This document shows, piece by piece, positions 36,350 through 45,221 of a stretch of DNA of 64,000 nt (its first letter is position 1; each line of letters opens with the position of its first letter). The stretch lies in contig NZ_JACIEP010000009.1 in NCBI RefSeq assembly GCF_014196915.1, positions 124,001 to 188,000 on the forward strand, read 5' to 3'. Below the pieces are notes generated by a model. The model searched no databases and was not told the DNA's origin. It saw only the letters and a program-made list of their open reading frames with translations. The translations under genes were made by a program, and so were the position numbers. Source of the DNA: Dysgonomonas hofstadii. Its GTDB lineage: Bacteria; Bacteroidota; Bacteroidia; Bacteroidales; Dysgonomonadaceae.

Positions 36350-37255
36350 TTAGCTTTCTTTATATTGTAAAGGAGTATATCCTGTTCTCTTTTCAAAATA
36401 TGTACCGAAAAAAGAGGGATTTGAAAAATTTAAATCTTCTGATATTTGCGATACAGTCATGTCCGAACTTTTGAGCATGGCTTTAGCAGACATAATAACC
36501 ATCTCGTCAATCCACTGGGAAACAGATTTCCGGCTCGCTTCTTTAATCACTTTTGTTAGATGACTGGGTGTAAGGAATAACTCCCCGGCATAGAATTTAA
36601 TTGTACGTTCTTTTTTATAACATCTGAATAATAGTCCCAAAAAGCGTTGAAATATCTCCTCTTTATGTGTCAAAGACTCCATTTTTTCTCCCTTTCCTGA
36701 TTCATGATGAATAAGCAAAACTTTATTCATCAAGGCAACCAGCAGGTTCTTCATAATTGCTTCATCATAATTTGTTTTTTTATACTGCCTTACAATGAAA
36801 GCATGAAATTCCAGAAGATCCAGAGCTGTTTCTTCATCAATTCTCAAATAAGTAGCCCGTTGCACTTTCTCAATAAACTCAACTTCGGTAATCATTTTGA
36901 TATCGGAAACAAAATCAAAAGAGAAAAATAGAAACTCAATTTCCAAATTCTCATCCTGCTCTAAAATCTGGATAATGTAATTTGGCAGCAATGCAATAAT
37001 TGAACTGGATTCTAACTGGTATTCGCGAAGGTTAATCCTGACCCTTGCTTTTCCTTTTGTACAAATGGCAAAACCAATCCCTTCGCAAACATGCGGATAT
37101 TTCAGATCGAAGAACGAATTCTGAAAATTGACGGAGGAATTCTTTACATACATCTTTTCTTCCGAGATAATGAAATTCTGTATACCCGGTATCGAGTTCT
37201 GGCTTACAATATCCTCCAAAGATATTTTTGCGTATTTCTTTTCATTCTCATTCAT
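36350..37255 (-). CDS. AraC-family transcriptional regulator
   Basis: 301 residues from the start chosen at 37255 (MNENEKKYAKISLEDIVSQ); a longer frame to 37330 adds only a low-complexity hydrophobic start. N-terminal sensor domain (GIGFAICTKGKARVRINLRE; LESSSIIALLPNYIIQIL) and C-terminal paired helix-turn-helix (FYAGELFLTPSHLTKVIKEA; VSQISEDLNFSNPSFFGTYF) ending TGYTPLQYKES. It is a paralogue of the AraC gene at 29745-30611 and flanks the efflux module on its other side. It lies just upstream of the NUDIX pseudogene. Target genes are unknown. Confidence 0.9.
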   Translation of the reverse strand: MNENEKKYAKISLEDIVSQNSIPGIQNFIISEEKMYVKNSSVNFQNSFFDLKYPHVCEGIGFAICTKGKARVRINLREYQLESSSIIALLPNYIIQILEQDENLEIEFLFFSFDFVSDIKMITEVEFIEKVQRATYLRIDEETALDLLEFHAFIVRQYKKTNYDEAIMKNLLVALMNKVLLIHHESGKGEKMESLTHKEEIFQRFLGLLFRCYKKERTIKFYAGELFLTPSHLTKVIKEASRKSVSQWIDEMVIMSAKAMLKSSDMTVSQISEDLNFSNPSFFGTYFEKRTGYTPLQYKES

Positions 37256-37453
37256 CAAAATCAGAATATATTTCTTAATAAAAAATACGAAGATATTAAA
37301 TAAAACAAGATTTTGAACATATATACACAAAAAATGAATATTAGTTATTTATCTAAATATCCGACCTTTGTGTCAGATATGAAATCAACAAATATATAAT
37401 CGATATCAATTATAAAACAAACAGGTTTAAGAGACATTTAAATTTACAAGCGT

Positions 37454-37678
37454 ATGTTGAAAAATGATATTGGAATCAATGCCGGAGTAATCTGGCAGAT
37501 ATTATCAGAGCAGGAACAACTTTCCCTTAGAGAGATTGGTGAGTTAACAAATTACAAAGATGTAATGATTTTCTATGCATTGGGATGGTTGGCAAGGGAA
37601 CATAAAATTAGGTTTCTGATCCGGGAAGACATAACCTATGTCGAACTTGTAAATTCATTCAATGAAAGGTACTACTAA
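37454..37678 (+). CDS. small winged-helix protein (DUF2582-like)
   Basis: 74 residues: IGINAGVIWQILSEQEQLSL followed by REIGELTNYKDVMIFYALGW and a wing (IRFLIREDITYVELV). It matches the DUF2582 winged-helix domain common as free-standing small proteins in Bacteroidota. Probably a DNA-binding or protein-interaction module; no partner is known. It precedes the TetR gene by 15 bases on the same strand and may be co-transcribed with it. GACCTTTG at 37372-37379 is one base off a promoter core. Confidence 0.75.
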   Translation: MLKNDIGINAGVIWQILSEQEQLSLREIGELTNYKDVMIFYALGWLAREHKIRFLIREDITYVELVNSFNERYY

Positions 37679-37693
37679 TTATATGGAAATTTC

Positions 37694-38410
37694 ATGTATA
37701 TAAAAAATCAGCTCATGGAATATAACGATAGCATAAAAAATAAAATAATAGATATTGCACGTGAAGTCTTTCACCAAAAAGGACTGAAAATGACAAGAAT
37801 TGAAGATCTTGCGGATGCCGTTAATATCGACACATCCGTAATAAACATATATTTTGAGAGTAAAGAATCTCTTTTCGAGGTGGTCATGAAAGATTCAACA
37901 GTAAAACTTCTGGAAGGCGTCAAGGATATAATCAATAACCCGAATACAAATTTCGAACAAAAAATAGACCTTATATGCGCTTTTTCTGATAAGATGCTCT
38001 CAGGTAACCGTAACCTACCTCTGTATATACTTAATGACATAGAGAATAATCCGGAAAAAGTGAATCAATTTTATCTTAAGCATTTAGGAGGTGAGTTACC
38101 TTCCTCTGTCTTTTTTGTACAATATCAGAAATATACGAATTCCAGAGAATCATTACTGAATCAATATTTTAAAATGATGGAGGACGATGTATTAAGAAAT
38201 CTACGAAACGAGCAATCTCCTTATGATTTATTTGTCCATATCATTTGTTTATGCGTCTTCCCTTATTTATTGGGCAGTCTTTCTTTGCAAAGTGCAACTA
38301 TCAAAGAAATATTTGTTTTCGACCTTTTTATGGAAAGCCGCGCCGAAATGAATAGCCATTGGATAAAAAAGATGCTGGGAATAAACAAATCATCATTTTT
38401 TAATAATTAA
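37694..38410 (+). CDS. TetR-family transcriptional regulator
   Basis: 238 residues; the internal Met at 37715 (MEYNDSIKNKIIDIAREVFH) is a plausible alternative start that puts the helix-turn-helix at the usual distance from the N-terminus. The DNA-binding domain reads KIIDIAREVFHQKGLKMTRI and EDLADAVNIDTSVINIYFES, with the KESLFEVVMK closing helix. The C-terminal ligand domain is unlike any I can place. Regulators of this kind often control efflux genes; here the nearest candidates are the efflux operon at 30.6-35.5 kb, but the distance makes this only a suggestion. Confidence 0.88.
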   Translation: MYIKNQLMEYNDSIKNKIIDIAREVFHQKGLKMTRIEDLADAVNIDTSVINIYFESKESLFEVVMKDSTVKLLEGVKDIINNPNTNFEQKIDLICAFSDKMLSGNRNLPLYILNDIENNPEKVNQFYLKHLGGELPSSVFFVQYQKYTNSRESLLNQYFKMMEDDVLRNLRNEQSPYDLFVHIICLCVFPYLLGSLSLQSATIKEIFVFDLFMESRAEMNSHWIKKMLGINKSSFFNN

Positions 38411-38449
38411 ACAGAGTGTGACTATTAATAAAATTCAACTTATTTGAAT

Positions 38450-38689
38450 ATGGCGAATACAACATCACAAATACAACTTCAATCCGGGTTTATAACCAAT
38501 ACAGGAGCAAGTGTCTACCCTGTATCCGAAATTTTTCGGATATTGGATTTTCCGAATATAAAAAAAAGTGCAGTTATAAATATAAATCATAAAGAAAATA
38601 TAGAAAAAAAGATAATTACAATTTCCCGGGATATTTTATTTATTCTATGTGTAAACGGTGTAAATAATAATCCAAAAGTACCCCACTAA
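38450..38689 (+). CDS. hypothetical protein interrupted by the IS21-family element
   Basis: 79 residues from the ATG at 38450 (MANTTSQIQLQSGFITNTGA). The last residues (NPKVPH) are encoded by the outer end of the insertion element, so the original reading frame was probably longer and has been cut. The remaining part has no recognised family; SVYPVSEIFRILDFP is its most distinctive stretch. No continuation was identified beyond the right end of the element, where an unrelated FtsK-like fragment begins. Confidence 0.4.
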   Translation: MANTTSQIQLQSGFITNTGASVYPVSEIFRILDFPNIKKSAVININHKENIEKKIITISRDILFILCVNGVNNNPKVPH

Positions 38690-38832
38690 TCTACTCGAAA
38701 AGTATACCACCTAAGGGAGTAAGATTGACTTGTTTTTCTTTTCACTGTAAGTTAAAACCAGTCTATCTTATTAACAATTACTAACATTATAAACTCCTTT
38801 GTGTCTTTGATTATAAACACACAAAGGATAAA

Positions 38833-40413
38833 ATGATTACAATGGTGGATAGACAACAAATAATACACATGTATCGCACTCTGGGCTATAGTAAACGAGC
38901 TATAGGCAGAACTTTAGAGATTAATCGTAAGACTGTAGCTAAGGTTATTAGTGAATATGAAGCATCTCTTTCTTCAGCTGATCCAGAAGCTTCTCTGGAG
39001 ACTCTTTTGACTCGTAAACCTGCTTATGATAGTTCGTCTCGTAAGCGTAAAGTGATTACAGGAGCCTTGCAAGAACTGATTGACAGTTGCCTTAAGGATA
39101 ATGCTCGTAAACGAGCTAATGGTCTCAGGAAGCAATGTATGGTAGGTACAGATATTTATGACCTAGCTCTTTCCAAAGGATTTAAGGTCAGTTATTCCGG
39201 AGTTTGTAAATATATCAAAGAGGTTAAGAGCAAGACTCTTCCTTCCTCAAAAGAAGCCTTTATTCGTGGCTACCATCCTCCTGGTGAGAGTTGTGAGTTC
39301 GATTGGGGCGAGGTCAAGCTTTACATTAGAGGCAAGCAACAGAGGTTTTATATGGCTGTTTTTACCTTCAGCCATAGCAATGGGCGTTATGCTTGGCTCT
39401 TTCGTCATCAAAATACGCTGGCTTTCATGGAGTCTCATCGCAACTTTTTTAAAGAAGTTGGTGGTGCTCCTAGCGTGATGGTTTACGACAATATGCGTGT
39501 GGCTATCAAGGAGTTTGTAGGCGCAGAAAAGAAGCCTACCGAAGCTTTACTTCGCTTAAGCAACTTTTATCAATGTCATTATCGTTTCTGTAATGCGCGT
39601 GCAGGCTGGGAAAAAGGACATGTGGAACGTAGCGTGGAGTATGTTCGTCGCAAAGCTTTTAGCGTTCTTCTACGCTTCGAGAGTTTGGAAGAGGCGCAAG
39701 ATCAGCTCTCAACAACTTGTGAGCGCATCAATACAGAAGAAGGTAGCTCTTCTACTGTGGGCAAAAAATCTAAACTGGAGGCTGAGTTGGCTGCGCTTAG
39801 AGCTTGCCATAATGAGATGGGGTGCTTTGAGTTAGAGACTTACAAGGTAGATAAGTGGTCAACTATTTGTATGAAAGCTTCCCATTACTCCGTTCCAGAT
39901 ACCTTGGTGGGCAAGTTGGTGGACGTGAAAATCTACTCCGAAAAACTCGTCATGCTCTATCAAAATCAAAAGATAGCAGTTCACGAACGCATCTACTATC
40001 CAGCAGGTTGGAGCATAAAATTAGAACATTATCTAAACACTTTGTTGCGTAAACCAGGAGCTGTGCATAGCTCCTTGGCTCTCCAAAAGATGCCTGAGGC
40101 GATACAACAACTATTTAATAAACAGTTTGTTGACAAGCCAAAGGACTTTGTTTTATTGCTTCAATACGCAATGGAACAAGGCTTTACGGATTTAGATATT
40201 GTAACAGCTTATCAGGACTTAAAATTTAGAGGCATCAACCAAGTATCAGCCGATCAAATAAAGACCATGATGCACGCCCTAAAAGAGCCTAAAGACGAGG
40301 TTCTAAATCTTTTACATCCCAAAGTAAACAAGGAACAATCGGCTGATATAGAGGATGGTTCGCTTCAAATATTATCTACACTATCACGAATGATGGACAA
40401 TTACAAACATTAA
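38833..40413 (+). CDS. istA: IS21-family transposase IstA
   Basis: 526 residues. The N-terminal helix-turn-helix (IIHMYRTLGYSKRAIGRTLE) is followed by an rve-type DDE integrase domain: GESCEFDWGEVKLYIRG (first Asp), VMVYDNMRVAIKEF (second Asp) and EKGHVERSVEYVRRK (Glu). Length and order match IstA, which catalyses strand transfer. The istB gene follows after 16 bases. The start at 38833 (MITMVDRQQ) is used; the Met four codons later is equally possible. The frame looks intact, so the element may be active. Confidence 0.95.
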   Translation: MITMVDRQQIIHMYRTLGYSKRAIGRTLEINRKTVAKVISEYEASLSSADPEASLETLLTRKPAYDSSSRKRKVITGALQELIDSCLKDNARKRANGLRKQCMVGTDIYDLALSKGFKVSYSGVCKYIKEVKSKTLPSSKEAFIRGYHPPGESCEFDWGEVKLYIRGKQQRFYMAVFTFSHSNGRYAWLFRHQNTLAFMESHRNFFKEVGGAPSVMVYDNMRVAIKEFVGAEKKPTEALLRLSNFYQCHYRFCNARAGWEKGHVERSVEYVRRKAFSVLLRFESLEEAQDQLSTTCERINTEEGSSSTVGKKSKLEAELAALRACHNEMGCFELETYKVDKWSTICMKASHYSVPDTLVGKLVDVKIYSEKLVMLYQNQKIAVHERIYYPAGWSIKLEHYLNTLLRKPGAVHSSLALQKMPEAIQQLFNKQFVDKPKDFVLLLQYAMEQGFTDLDIVTAYQDLKFRGINQVSADQIKTMMHALKEPKDEVLNLLHPKVNKEQSADIEDGSLQILSTLSRMMDNYKH

Positions 40414-40429
40414 TTTAAAGACTAAAAGC

Positions 40430-41200
40430 ATGGAAGAATTATCAGAAAAAGAGCGCATAGAAGACTATGCCAAAGAATTAAATATCAGTGTAATAAAAGA
40501 CGAATTAGACGATTTTATTACACTTGGAACAGAGCAGAACTGGACTTACAGAACGCTTCTGTGCCAGCTTCTAAGCAAAGAAGTTGCCCTTAGAACTGAA
40601 AATAAGCGCAAGCAACGCATCCGAAGAGCTGGTTTTCCAGAGCTTAAATATCTTCAGGAGTTGGTTAGAGAAGAACTCCCTAAAGAAGGGCAACTTGTTC
40701 TACCTGAGCTAGAAACCTTAGATTTTATCAAGGAAGGGCGCAACATCGTCTTTTGTGGAAATCCTGGGACTGGCAAGACACATTTATCCATCGGACTAGG
40801 AATAAAAGCTTGTTTGGAGGGCTGTACAGTGTTTTTCACCTCTGTCCCACACCTGCTAACTCAGATTAGAGAATGTCGTTCGCAGAAGAGTCTGAGGCAG
40901 TTGGAACTACGTTTTCAACGCTACGATTTAGTGATTTGTGACGAGTTTGGGTATGTAAGTTGCGATAAAGAAGGTGGGGAGTTATTATTTAACCACTTGT
41001 CACTCAGGGCTGGAAAGAAAGCAACAATCATCACAACAAATCTGGCTTTTGATAGGTGGGGAGAAATCGTAAAAGACAAGGTTTTGGTGGCTGCAATGGT
41101 AGATCGGCTGACACACAAAGCACATTTAATAAACATGAACGGACAATCCTATCGTGTTAAAGAAACTGAAAAAATGTTATCAAAAGAGCTAACTAAATAA
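40430..41200 (+). CDS. istB: IS21-family helper ATPase IstB
   Basis: 256 residues, DnaC-like AAA+ ATPase. Walker A reads VFCGNPGTGKTHLSIGLG, Walker B LVICDEFGYVS and sensor-1 ATIITTNLAFDRWGE; the N-terminal IS21 targeting helices precede it. IstB remodels target DNA and recruits IstA for integration. It closes the two-gene operon of this element and is apparently intact. Confidence 0.96.
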   Translation: MEELSEKERIEDYAKELNISVIKDELDDFITLGTEQNWTYRTLLCQLLSKEVALRTENKRKQRIRRAGFPELKYLQELVREELPKEGQLVLPELETLDFIKEGRNIVFCGNPGTGKTHLSIGLGIKACLEGCTVFFTSVPHLLTQIRECRSQKSLRQLELRFQRYDLVICDEFGYVSCDKEGGELLFNHLSLRAGKKATIITTNLAFDRWGEIVKDKVLVAAMVDRLTHKAHLINMNGQSYRVKETEKMLSKELTK

Positions 41201-41266
41201 CGCTTTTACGTTCTTTGAAAATCCTTCCTAAATGGTATACTTTTCAAGTAGAAACTGGACCCTTTT

Positions 41267-41560
41267 TCAATTATTATATACACTGAATATATCGGTTACT
41301 CAGATTATAATATTGGCAATATTGACCTAAATGACAGAGACCCTTTATTTGATGAAGCAGCCAGGTTAATCGTTATACATCAGCAAGGTTCAACTTCGCT
41401 TATCCAGCGTAAATTTAGTATTGGGTATAATAGGGCAGGAAGATTAATGGATCAGTTGGAGGCTGCTGGTATTGTAGGCCCAACTCAAGGATCAAGCGCT
41501 CGTGATGTCCTTATTACTAATGAGTATAATTTAGAACGAAAATTAAGTTTATTAAAATAA
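41267..41560 (+). pseudogene. FtsK/SpoIIIE C-terminal gamma-domain fragment
   Basis: An open frame without a start reads DLNDRDPLFDEAARLIVIHQ, then GSTSLIQRKFSIGYNRAGRL, MDQLEAAGIVG and ARDVLITNEY. This is the winged-helix gamma domain of FtsK, which recognises polar DNA motifs and activates XerCD. The motor and membrane domains are absent; the IS21-family element sits directly upstream, so the gene was cut by insertion and loss of the 5' part. Whether the fragment is a relic of a mobile-element translocase or of a duplicated chromosomal ftsK cannot be told here. Confidence 0.85.
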
Positions 41561-41660
41561 TAAACTATTAAAGAACAGACTGAATCTTCACTCATTATAC
41601 AATGATATTCTAAAAAAAAGAATTAAATTTAAGGAGTTAATTCATTAAAAATTATTTATC

Positions 41661-41786
41661 ATGGGAAATTTAAAGCCAGGACCAAAACCAATCGCTAAAT
41701 CAACAGGGGAAGTAGATAAACGTCGACGTGACAACAAGGAGACTCCGGGTAATAATCCGAAACTAAAACCTAAAGGAACTAAATAA
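41661..41786 (+). CDS. small basic hypothetical protein (41 residues)
   Basis: MGNLKPGPKPIAKSTGEVDK starts a 41-residue, Lys/Pro-rich protein ending KLKPKGTK. A purine-rich AAGGAG motif lies about 27 bases upstream. It is convergent with the hxs operon, separated by a bidirectional terminator. No family is firmly recognised; it could be a stand-alone small protein. An unmodified RiPP substrate role is possible but unsupported, as it has no His-Xaa-Ser pattern. Confidence 0.45.
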   Translation: MGNLKPGPKPIAKSTGEVDKRRRDNKETPGNNPKLKPKGTK

Positions 41787-41839
41787 CATTTTTGACTTAA
41801 ATAGTAATTAATTGAAAAGTTATAATTCCAAAAACGTAT

Positions 41840-41872
41840 AAAAGTGTCCTGAATATACAAGGACACTTTTTC
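41840..41872. terminator. bidirectional terminator between small gene and hxsC
   Basis: AAAAGTGTCC (41840-41849) pairs with GGACACTTTT (41861-41870) around an 11-base loop, with T runs on both strands. It ends the hxs operon on the minus strand and the small gene on the plus strand. Confidence 0.85.
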
Positions 41873-41889
41873 CATAGAGACCTATTTTA

Positions 41890-42759
41890 TTAAATAATTG
41901 GTTTTATTTTGTATTCCCCTTTAGATGTAGCAAATAATCCGCAACATATATCCTTCATTGAACAAAAGCTACATTCCTCCAGATATTTTACTTTCCAATC
42001 CGAGATTGATTTACGGGCAAACTCATGCAACGACAAAGGTAAAGAGCAAAGAGGCAGATTAAAAACAGAGACATCCAATCCCCATGTTGCAAGGTTAATT
42101 ACAGCTTTCTCTAGTTGGACTTGAAAATCAATTGGAGCTATCCAAACTCGTTCGTGATTCTTTATGCTGTAGCCAGTATCCTCTAATCCCATAAAAGAGA
42201 TGTGAGTGACAAACGGTAGATTCTTGTATATAAAATTCGATAACTGCGGTAGACGCTGGTAATTTATTTTATTGATAACGATACGGAGTTCTATTCGAAT
42301 ATTAAATTCAGCCAGATTATATAATCCTTTTACCGTCTCATTATATGATCCTGCTGCCTGTGCAATATGATCATGATCATGCGAGTAGTCGGAATGTAGA
42401 GGAATTCCCAATAATAATCTATCAGATCGAATATTAGCAAGTTTCTTTGCATAGGCACGGTTTGCAAAAGCACGTCCATTGGATAGTATATGTATTTGGG
42501 CTTTGGGTAGTTTTTCCTTCACTTTTTCTATTAACAAAAAGAGTTTGTCTCCTAATAAAGTAGGTTCTCCTCCTGTTATTCCAATGTCAGTTAATTCAGA
42601 AGGAGCAGACTCTATAATAACTAAATTACGTTCAAACAATAAGTCTATATCATCTCTATTCAGAGGAGGCTGTGAACACATCAGACACCTATTATTACAT
42701 TGTGCTGTAACAAACAGGGAGTTATCATTAGAGTTAATATTTAATTCAGTTTTAATCAT
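41890..42759 (-). CDS. hxsC: His-Xaa-Ser system radical SAM maturase HxsC
   Basis: 289 residues. The radical-SAM cluster motif CNNRCLMC is at residues 21-28, followed by DIGITGGEPTLLGDKLFLLI (SAM-binding GGEP). A Cys-rich end (LEECSFCSMKDICCGLFA) suggests an auxiliary iron-sulfur site. It is the last gene of a four-gene cluster and overlaps hxsB by four bases. Length, motif spacing and neighbours match the HxsC family of the His-Xaa-Ser repeat system. Such enzymes modify a ribosomal peptide substrate by radical chemistry; the exact reaction here is not known to me. Confidence 0.88.
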   Translation of the reverse strand: MIKTELNINSNDNSLFVTAQCNNRCLMCSQPPLNRDDIDLLFERNLVIIESAPSELTDIGITGGEPTLLGDKLFLLIEKVKEKLPKAQIHILSNGRAFANRAYAKKLANIRSDRLLLGIPLHSDYSHDHDHIAQAAGSYNETVKGLYNLAEFNIRIELRIVINKINYQRLPQLSNFIYKNLPFVTHISFMGLEDTGYSIKNHERVWIAPIDFQVQLEKAVINLATWGLDVSVFNLPLCSLPLSLHEFARKSISDWKVKYLEECSFCSMKDICCGLFATSKGEYKIKPII

Positions 42760-44165
42760 CCGACACTATTATTAATCCACCGTTTGAATATAGGCAATAC
42801 CTCTTCTTCTCTGTTTATCAATAATGAAAAGATATGTTGTATTATTTGTTTATGTTTCTTACAGAAGGAAGATGTTGGTCTAAAGCCATACATATCCCCT
42901 TGCGTAGAGTGATTTCTTACAGGATCGGCTCCGCAATAAGATTGATAAGCACATTCCGAGCAGCCTGCAATAGCTTCGTTTGCCCAGATCAATGCTATCT
43001 CCTGAGCTTTTCTTCCATAGAATATATTTTCGTAGGTGTCATTGACATGTCCAAGACGAAAAGTATTGTCTCCATGCTCGGTTAGCATTCGGGATTCATC
43101 TGAAGCATACACATAACCATCATAGTTATATACAATCACGCTATTGATAATTCCTGCCGGAGATTGAAGATCTACAAAACCGATAGAAAAAGGAGTCAAT
43201 ATCTTTCTCAAAATTAAGGACGTGAATTCTTCTATAAAGTAAGTACCGTTTTTATTTAAGTCTATAATGTAATCCAATGCCTTCTTGTAAAAAACAATGA
43301 ACCGATCATAATATTCATTCCAATCTGCGTATTGGGAAGCCATACCATAAGGATTTAAGGCTCTTAAGAATATACTATGAAAACCGTTGTCTATATATGC
43401 ATCAATAATTTCTTCGGGATGATTAACTGATTCTTCAGAAGCTGTCATTAGAGCTGATACTCTATCTATACCTAAAATATTTCGGGCTTTTTCAATTCCT
43501 TTTACGACACGGGAGTAACTATCAATCTTTCCTCTATTGTGATTATGCAGTTCCTCGGGACCATCAAGAGATGTCGATATCAGGACTTTGTATGTTGCAC
43601 AGATAGATAAAACCTCATCGGTCAGATTTACGCTGTTAGTACACAAAACATAAGTAATCTCTTTCTGGCAAATGATATTCTTTTCTTGTGTAGCTGATAT
43701 TGCGAAAAATAATAAATCAGCCATCAAAGAAGGTTCTCCGCCTTGAAACTCCATTGTTATTGAAGGCGAAGGCGATTTAAACATCAGATCAATGGATTTT
43801 AGCATTGTGCCTTTGCTCATGTCATATAATGAGCCGTAGCACTCTTTACTGGATGCGTGACAATAAATGCAATTTTGATTACATCGCAAGGTCAACACAA
43901 ATATATGTAAGGATGTAAAATGATCTAAAAAGGATTTCTTTGTTCTTAGTCGGGCTGCAAGATTATCTATTAAATACGGGATCGGTGTTTCAGTGATAAA
44001 AAATGAAGAAATCATATCTTTATACAGTTCTTCGTTCGTTCGAATTTCTTTGTGTGCAATTCTTTTAGCCGTGCCAACAGGAGTAATCAGAAAATCCCCA
44101 ACTTCATTAACTAGAATCTCATTATTGTCGATGCGGTCAAATCGAAAAGGTAATAAGTAATACAT
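42756..44165 (-). CDS. hxsB: His-Xaa-Ser system radical SAM maturase HxsB
   Basis: 469 residues. An N-terminal precursor-recognition-like region (about 80 residues) precedes the cluster motif CNQNCIYC at residues 95-102 and ITMEFQGGEPSLMADLLFF. A C-terminal SPASM-type Cys cluster (GCSECAYQSYCGADPVRNHS) follows. Radical SAM-SPASM enzymes typically form carbon-carbon, carbon-sulfur or carbon-nitrogen crosslinks in peptides. Start overlaps the hxsD stop by one base (TAATG) and its stop overlaps hxsC, indicating coupled translation. Confidence 0.9.
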   Translation of the reverse strand: MYYLLPFRFDRIDNNEILVNEVGDFLITPVGTAKRIAHKEIRTNEELYKDMISSFFITETPIPYLIDNLAARLRTKKSFLDHFTSLHIFVLTLRCNQNCIYCHASSKECYGSLYDMSKGTMLKSIDLMFKSPSPSITMEFQGGEPSLMADLLFFAISATQEKNIICQKEITYVLCTNSVNLTDEVLSICATYKVLISTSLDGPEELHNHNRGKIDSYSRVVKGIEKARNILGIDRVSALMTASEESVNHPEEIIDAYIDNGFHSIFLRALNPYGMASQYADWNEYYDRFIVFYKKALDYIIDLNKNGTYFIEEFTSLILRKILTPFSIGFVDLQSPAGIINSVIVYNYDGYVYASDESRMLTEHGDNTFRLGHVNDTYENIFYGRKAQEIALIWANEAIAGCSECAYQSYCGADPVRNHSTQGDMYGFRPTSSFCKKHKQIIQHIFSLLINREEEVLPIFKRWINNSVG

Positions 44166-44512
44166 TATTCTTCGGTTAGCATGTAATCTTCAAACTCATC
44201 ATTATTAGCAAAGGCCTTGACATAAAGAATATCTCGAATATTCCTTGTTTCTTGTCCGACAATATCCCGAACTTTGTAATCGATAAAGTCCTGATTGATT
44301 TTTCTTTCTAACTGATCAACCTCTTCTTGAGTAAAAATACCGTCTGTCTTCTTGAGCTCAATAGATTGGATTGTATCGGTTGAAGTATTTCGATTTATCA
44401 GGTATAAGTCAGTCAGCCAATATAGTACCTTTGATATAACTGTATCATTATAAATCAGAGTATCAACTGAAAAATGAACTGTATTCTCTGTTATTTGTAT
44501 AAAATCAGTCAT
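44165..44512 (-). CDS. hxsD: His-Xaa-Ser system protein HxsD
   Basis: 115 residues, acidic, without signal peptide or membrane segment. The pattern TENTVHFSVDTLIYNDTVIS and VLYWLTDLYLINRNT, then an acidic helix, fits the HxsD family. HxsD occurs with HxsA-C but has no established function; a partner or adaptor for the maturases is the usual guess. Four bases separate it from the hxsA stop. Confidence 0.8.
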   Translation of the reverse strand: MTDFIQITENTVHFSVDTLIYNDTVISKVLYWLTDLYLINRNTSTDTIQSIELKKTDGIFTQEEVDQLERKINQDFIDYKVRDIVGQETRNIRDILYVKAFANNDEFEDYMLTEE

Positions 44513-44516
44513 CTAA

Positions 44517-45221
44517 TTATTTTTTCAGAAAATAAACAGTTTGTGTATCTACAATGCCGTCTGCATCTATACCTATCTTATTTTGAAAAGCAATAACAGC
44601 TTTCTCTATTTCATTATCGAATAAAGTAGTTCCTTTTGCAAAAGATCCTGATAAGTATTTTTTATCAATTAAGATATTCTTTAGTTGTGTAACATCCGTT
44701 CCTGTCATTCCTTTTTTTAAGATTCTATCGCCCAAATTGAGTTTCTCACCGACAGCTGTTGTTGAGATCGTCTTTTTAGTTGAAGTTGATGATGTTCCAT
44801 TTGTGGTAGACGAACTACTGCTGCCTGTAGATTTACTACTTGAAGGTTTTGCATTGGATGTTCCCGTAGACGAACCTGTAGAAGGCGAAGAGTAATAGGA
44901 AGAAGATGATGACGAAGAAGACCTGCTGGAGCTACCCGAATAAGTAGAACTGCTCGATCGGTGTGAAGAATGCGACCTATGTGAAGAATGTGATCTGTGG
45001 CTTCTATGTCCTGCAATGAGATAAGAATTATCATCTTGAAATTTCAATACAAATTTCTGAGAATTATCTTTTTTAGGACTTATTTCCGGTTCTTTTTTCC
45101 CATTATCCAGACTCAGTTTACTGATATCATAGTTAGAGGCTTCGGTATTTGTAGCAGCAACAATAGATGTTAAAGAAGTCAGAAAGATGCCTTTCAGAAT
45201 TTTATTAAAGCGTGATTTCAT
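44517..45221 (-). CDS. hxsA: His-Xaa-Ser repeat protein HxsA with C-terminal peptidoglycan-binding domain
   Basis: 234 residues. A signal-like N-terminus (IFLTSLTSIVAATNTEASN) is followed by a linker and six consecutive His-Xaa-Ser triplets at residues 72-89 (starting HRSHRSHSSHRSHSSHRS). A Ser/Thr-rich low-complexity stretch (about 90-160) leads to a PG_binding_1 domain at about 172-234 (LKKGMTGTDVTQLKNILIDK; AVIAFQNKIGIDADGIVDTQ). The triplets are the presumed target of HxsB/HxsC, giving a modified, wall-attached periplasmic protein. First gene of the operon. Confidence 0.93.
   Translation of the reverse strand: MKSRFNKILKGIFLTSLTSIVAATNTEASNYDISKLSLDNGKKEPEISPKKDNSQKFVLKFQDDNSYLIAGHRSHRSHSSHRSHSSHRSSSSTYSGSSSRSSSSSSSSYYSSPSTGSSTGTSNAKPSSSKSTGSSSSSTTNGTSSTSTKKTISTTAVGEKLNLGDRILKKGMTGTDVTQLKNILIDKKYLSGSFAKGTTLFDNEIEKAVIAFQNKIGIDADGIVDTQTVYFLKK

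Larger units (their letters stand above)
38677..41266 (+). mobile_element. IS21-family insertion sequence
   Basis: Contains istA and istB genes. The inner terminal repeats are CTACTCGAAAAGTATACCA (38691-38709) and its inverted counterpart (41233-41251), with one C/T difference. The outer ends are set only approximately, by the change to flanking coding remnants on both sides. A target-site duplication was not identified with confidence. Confidence 0.85.

Noticed and set aside
44717-45034. A 105-codon frame rich in Ile/Leu/Arg within hxsA
   Set aside because: Shadow of the Ser- and His-coding repeats in another frame; hxsA itself has family support.
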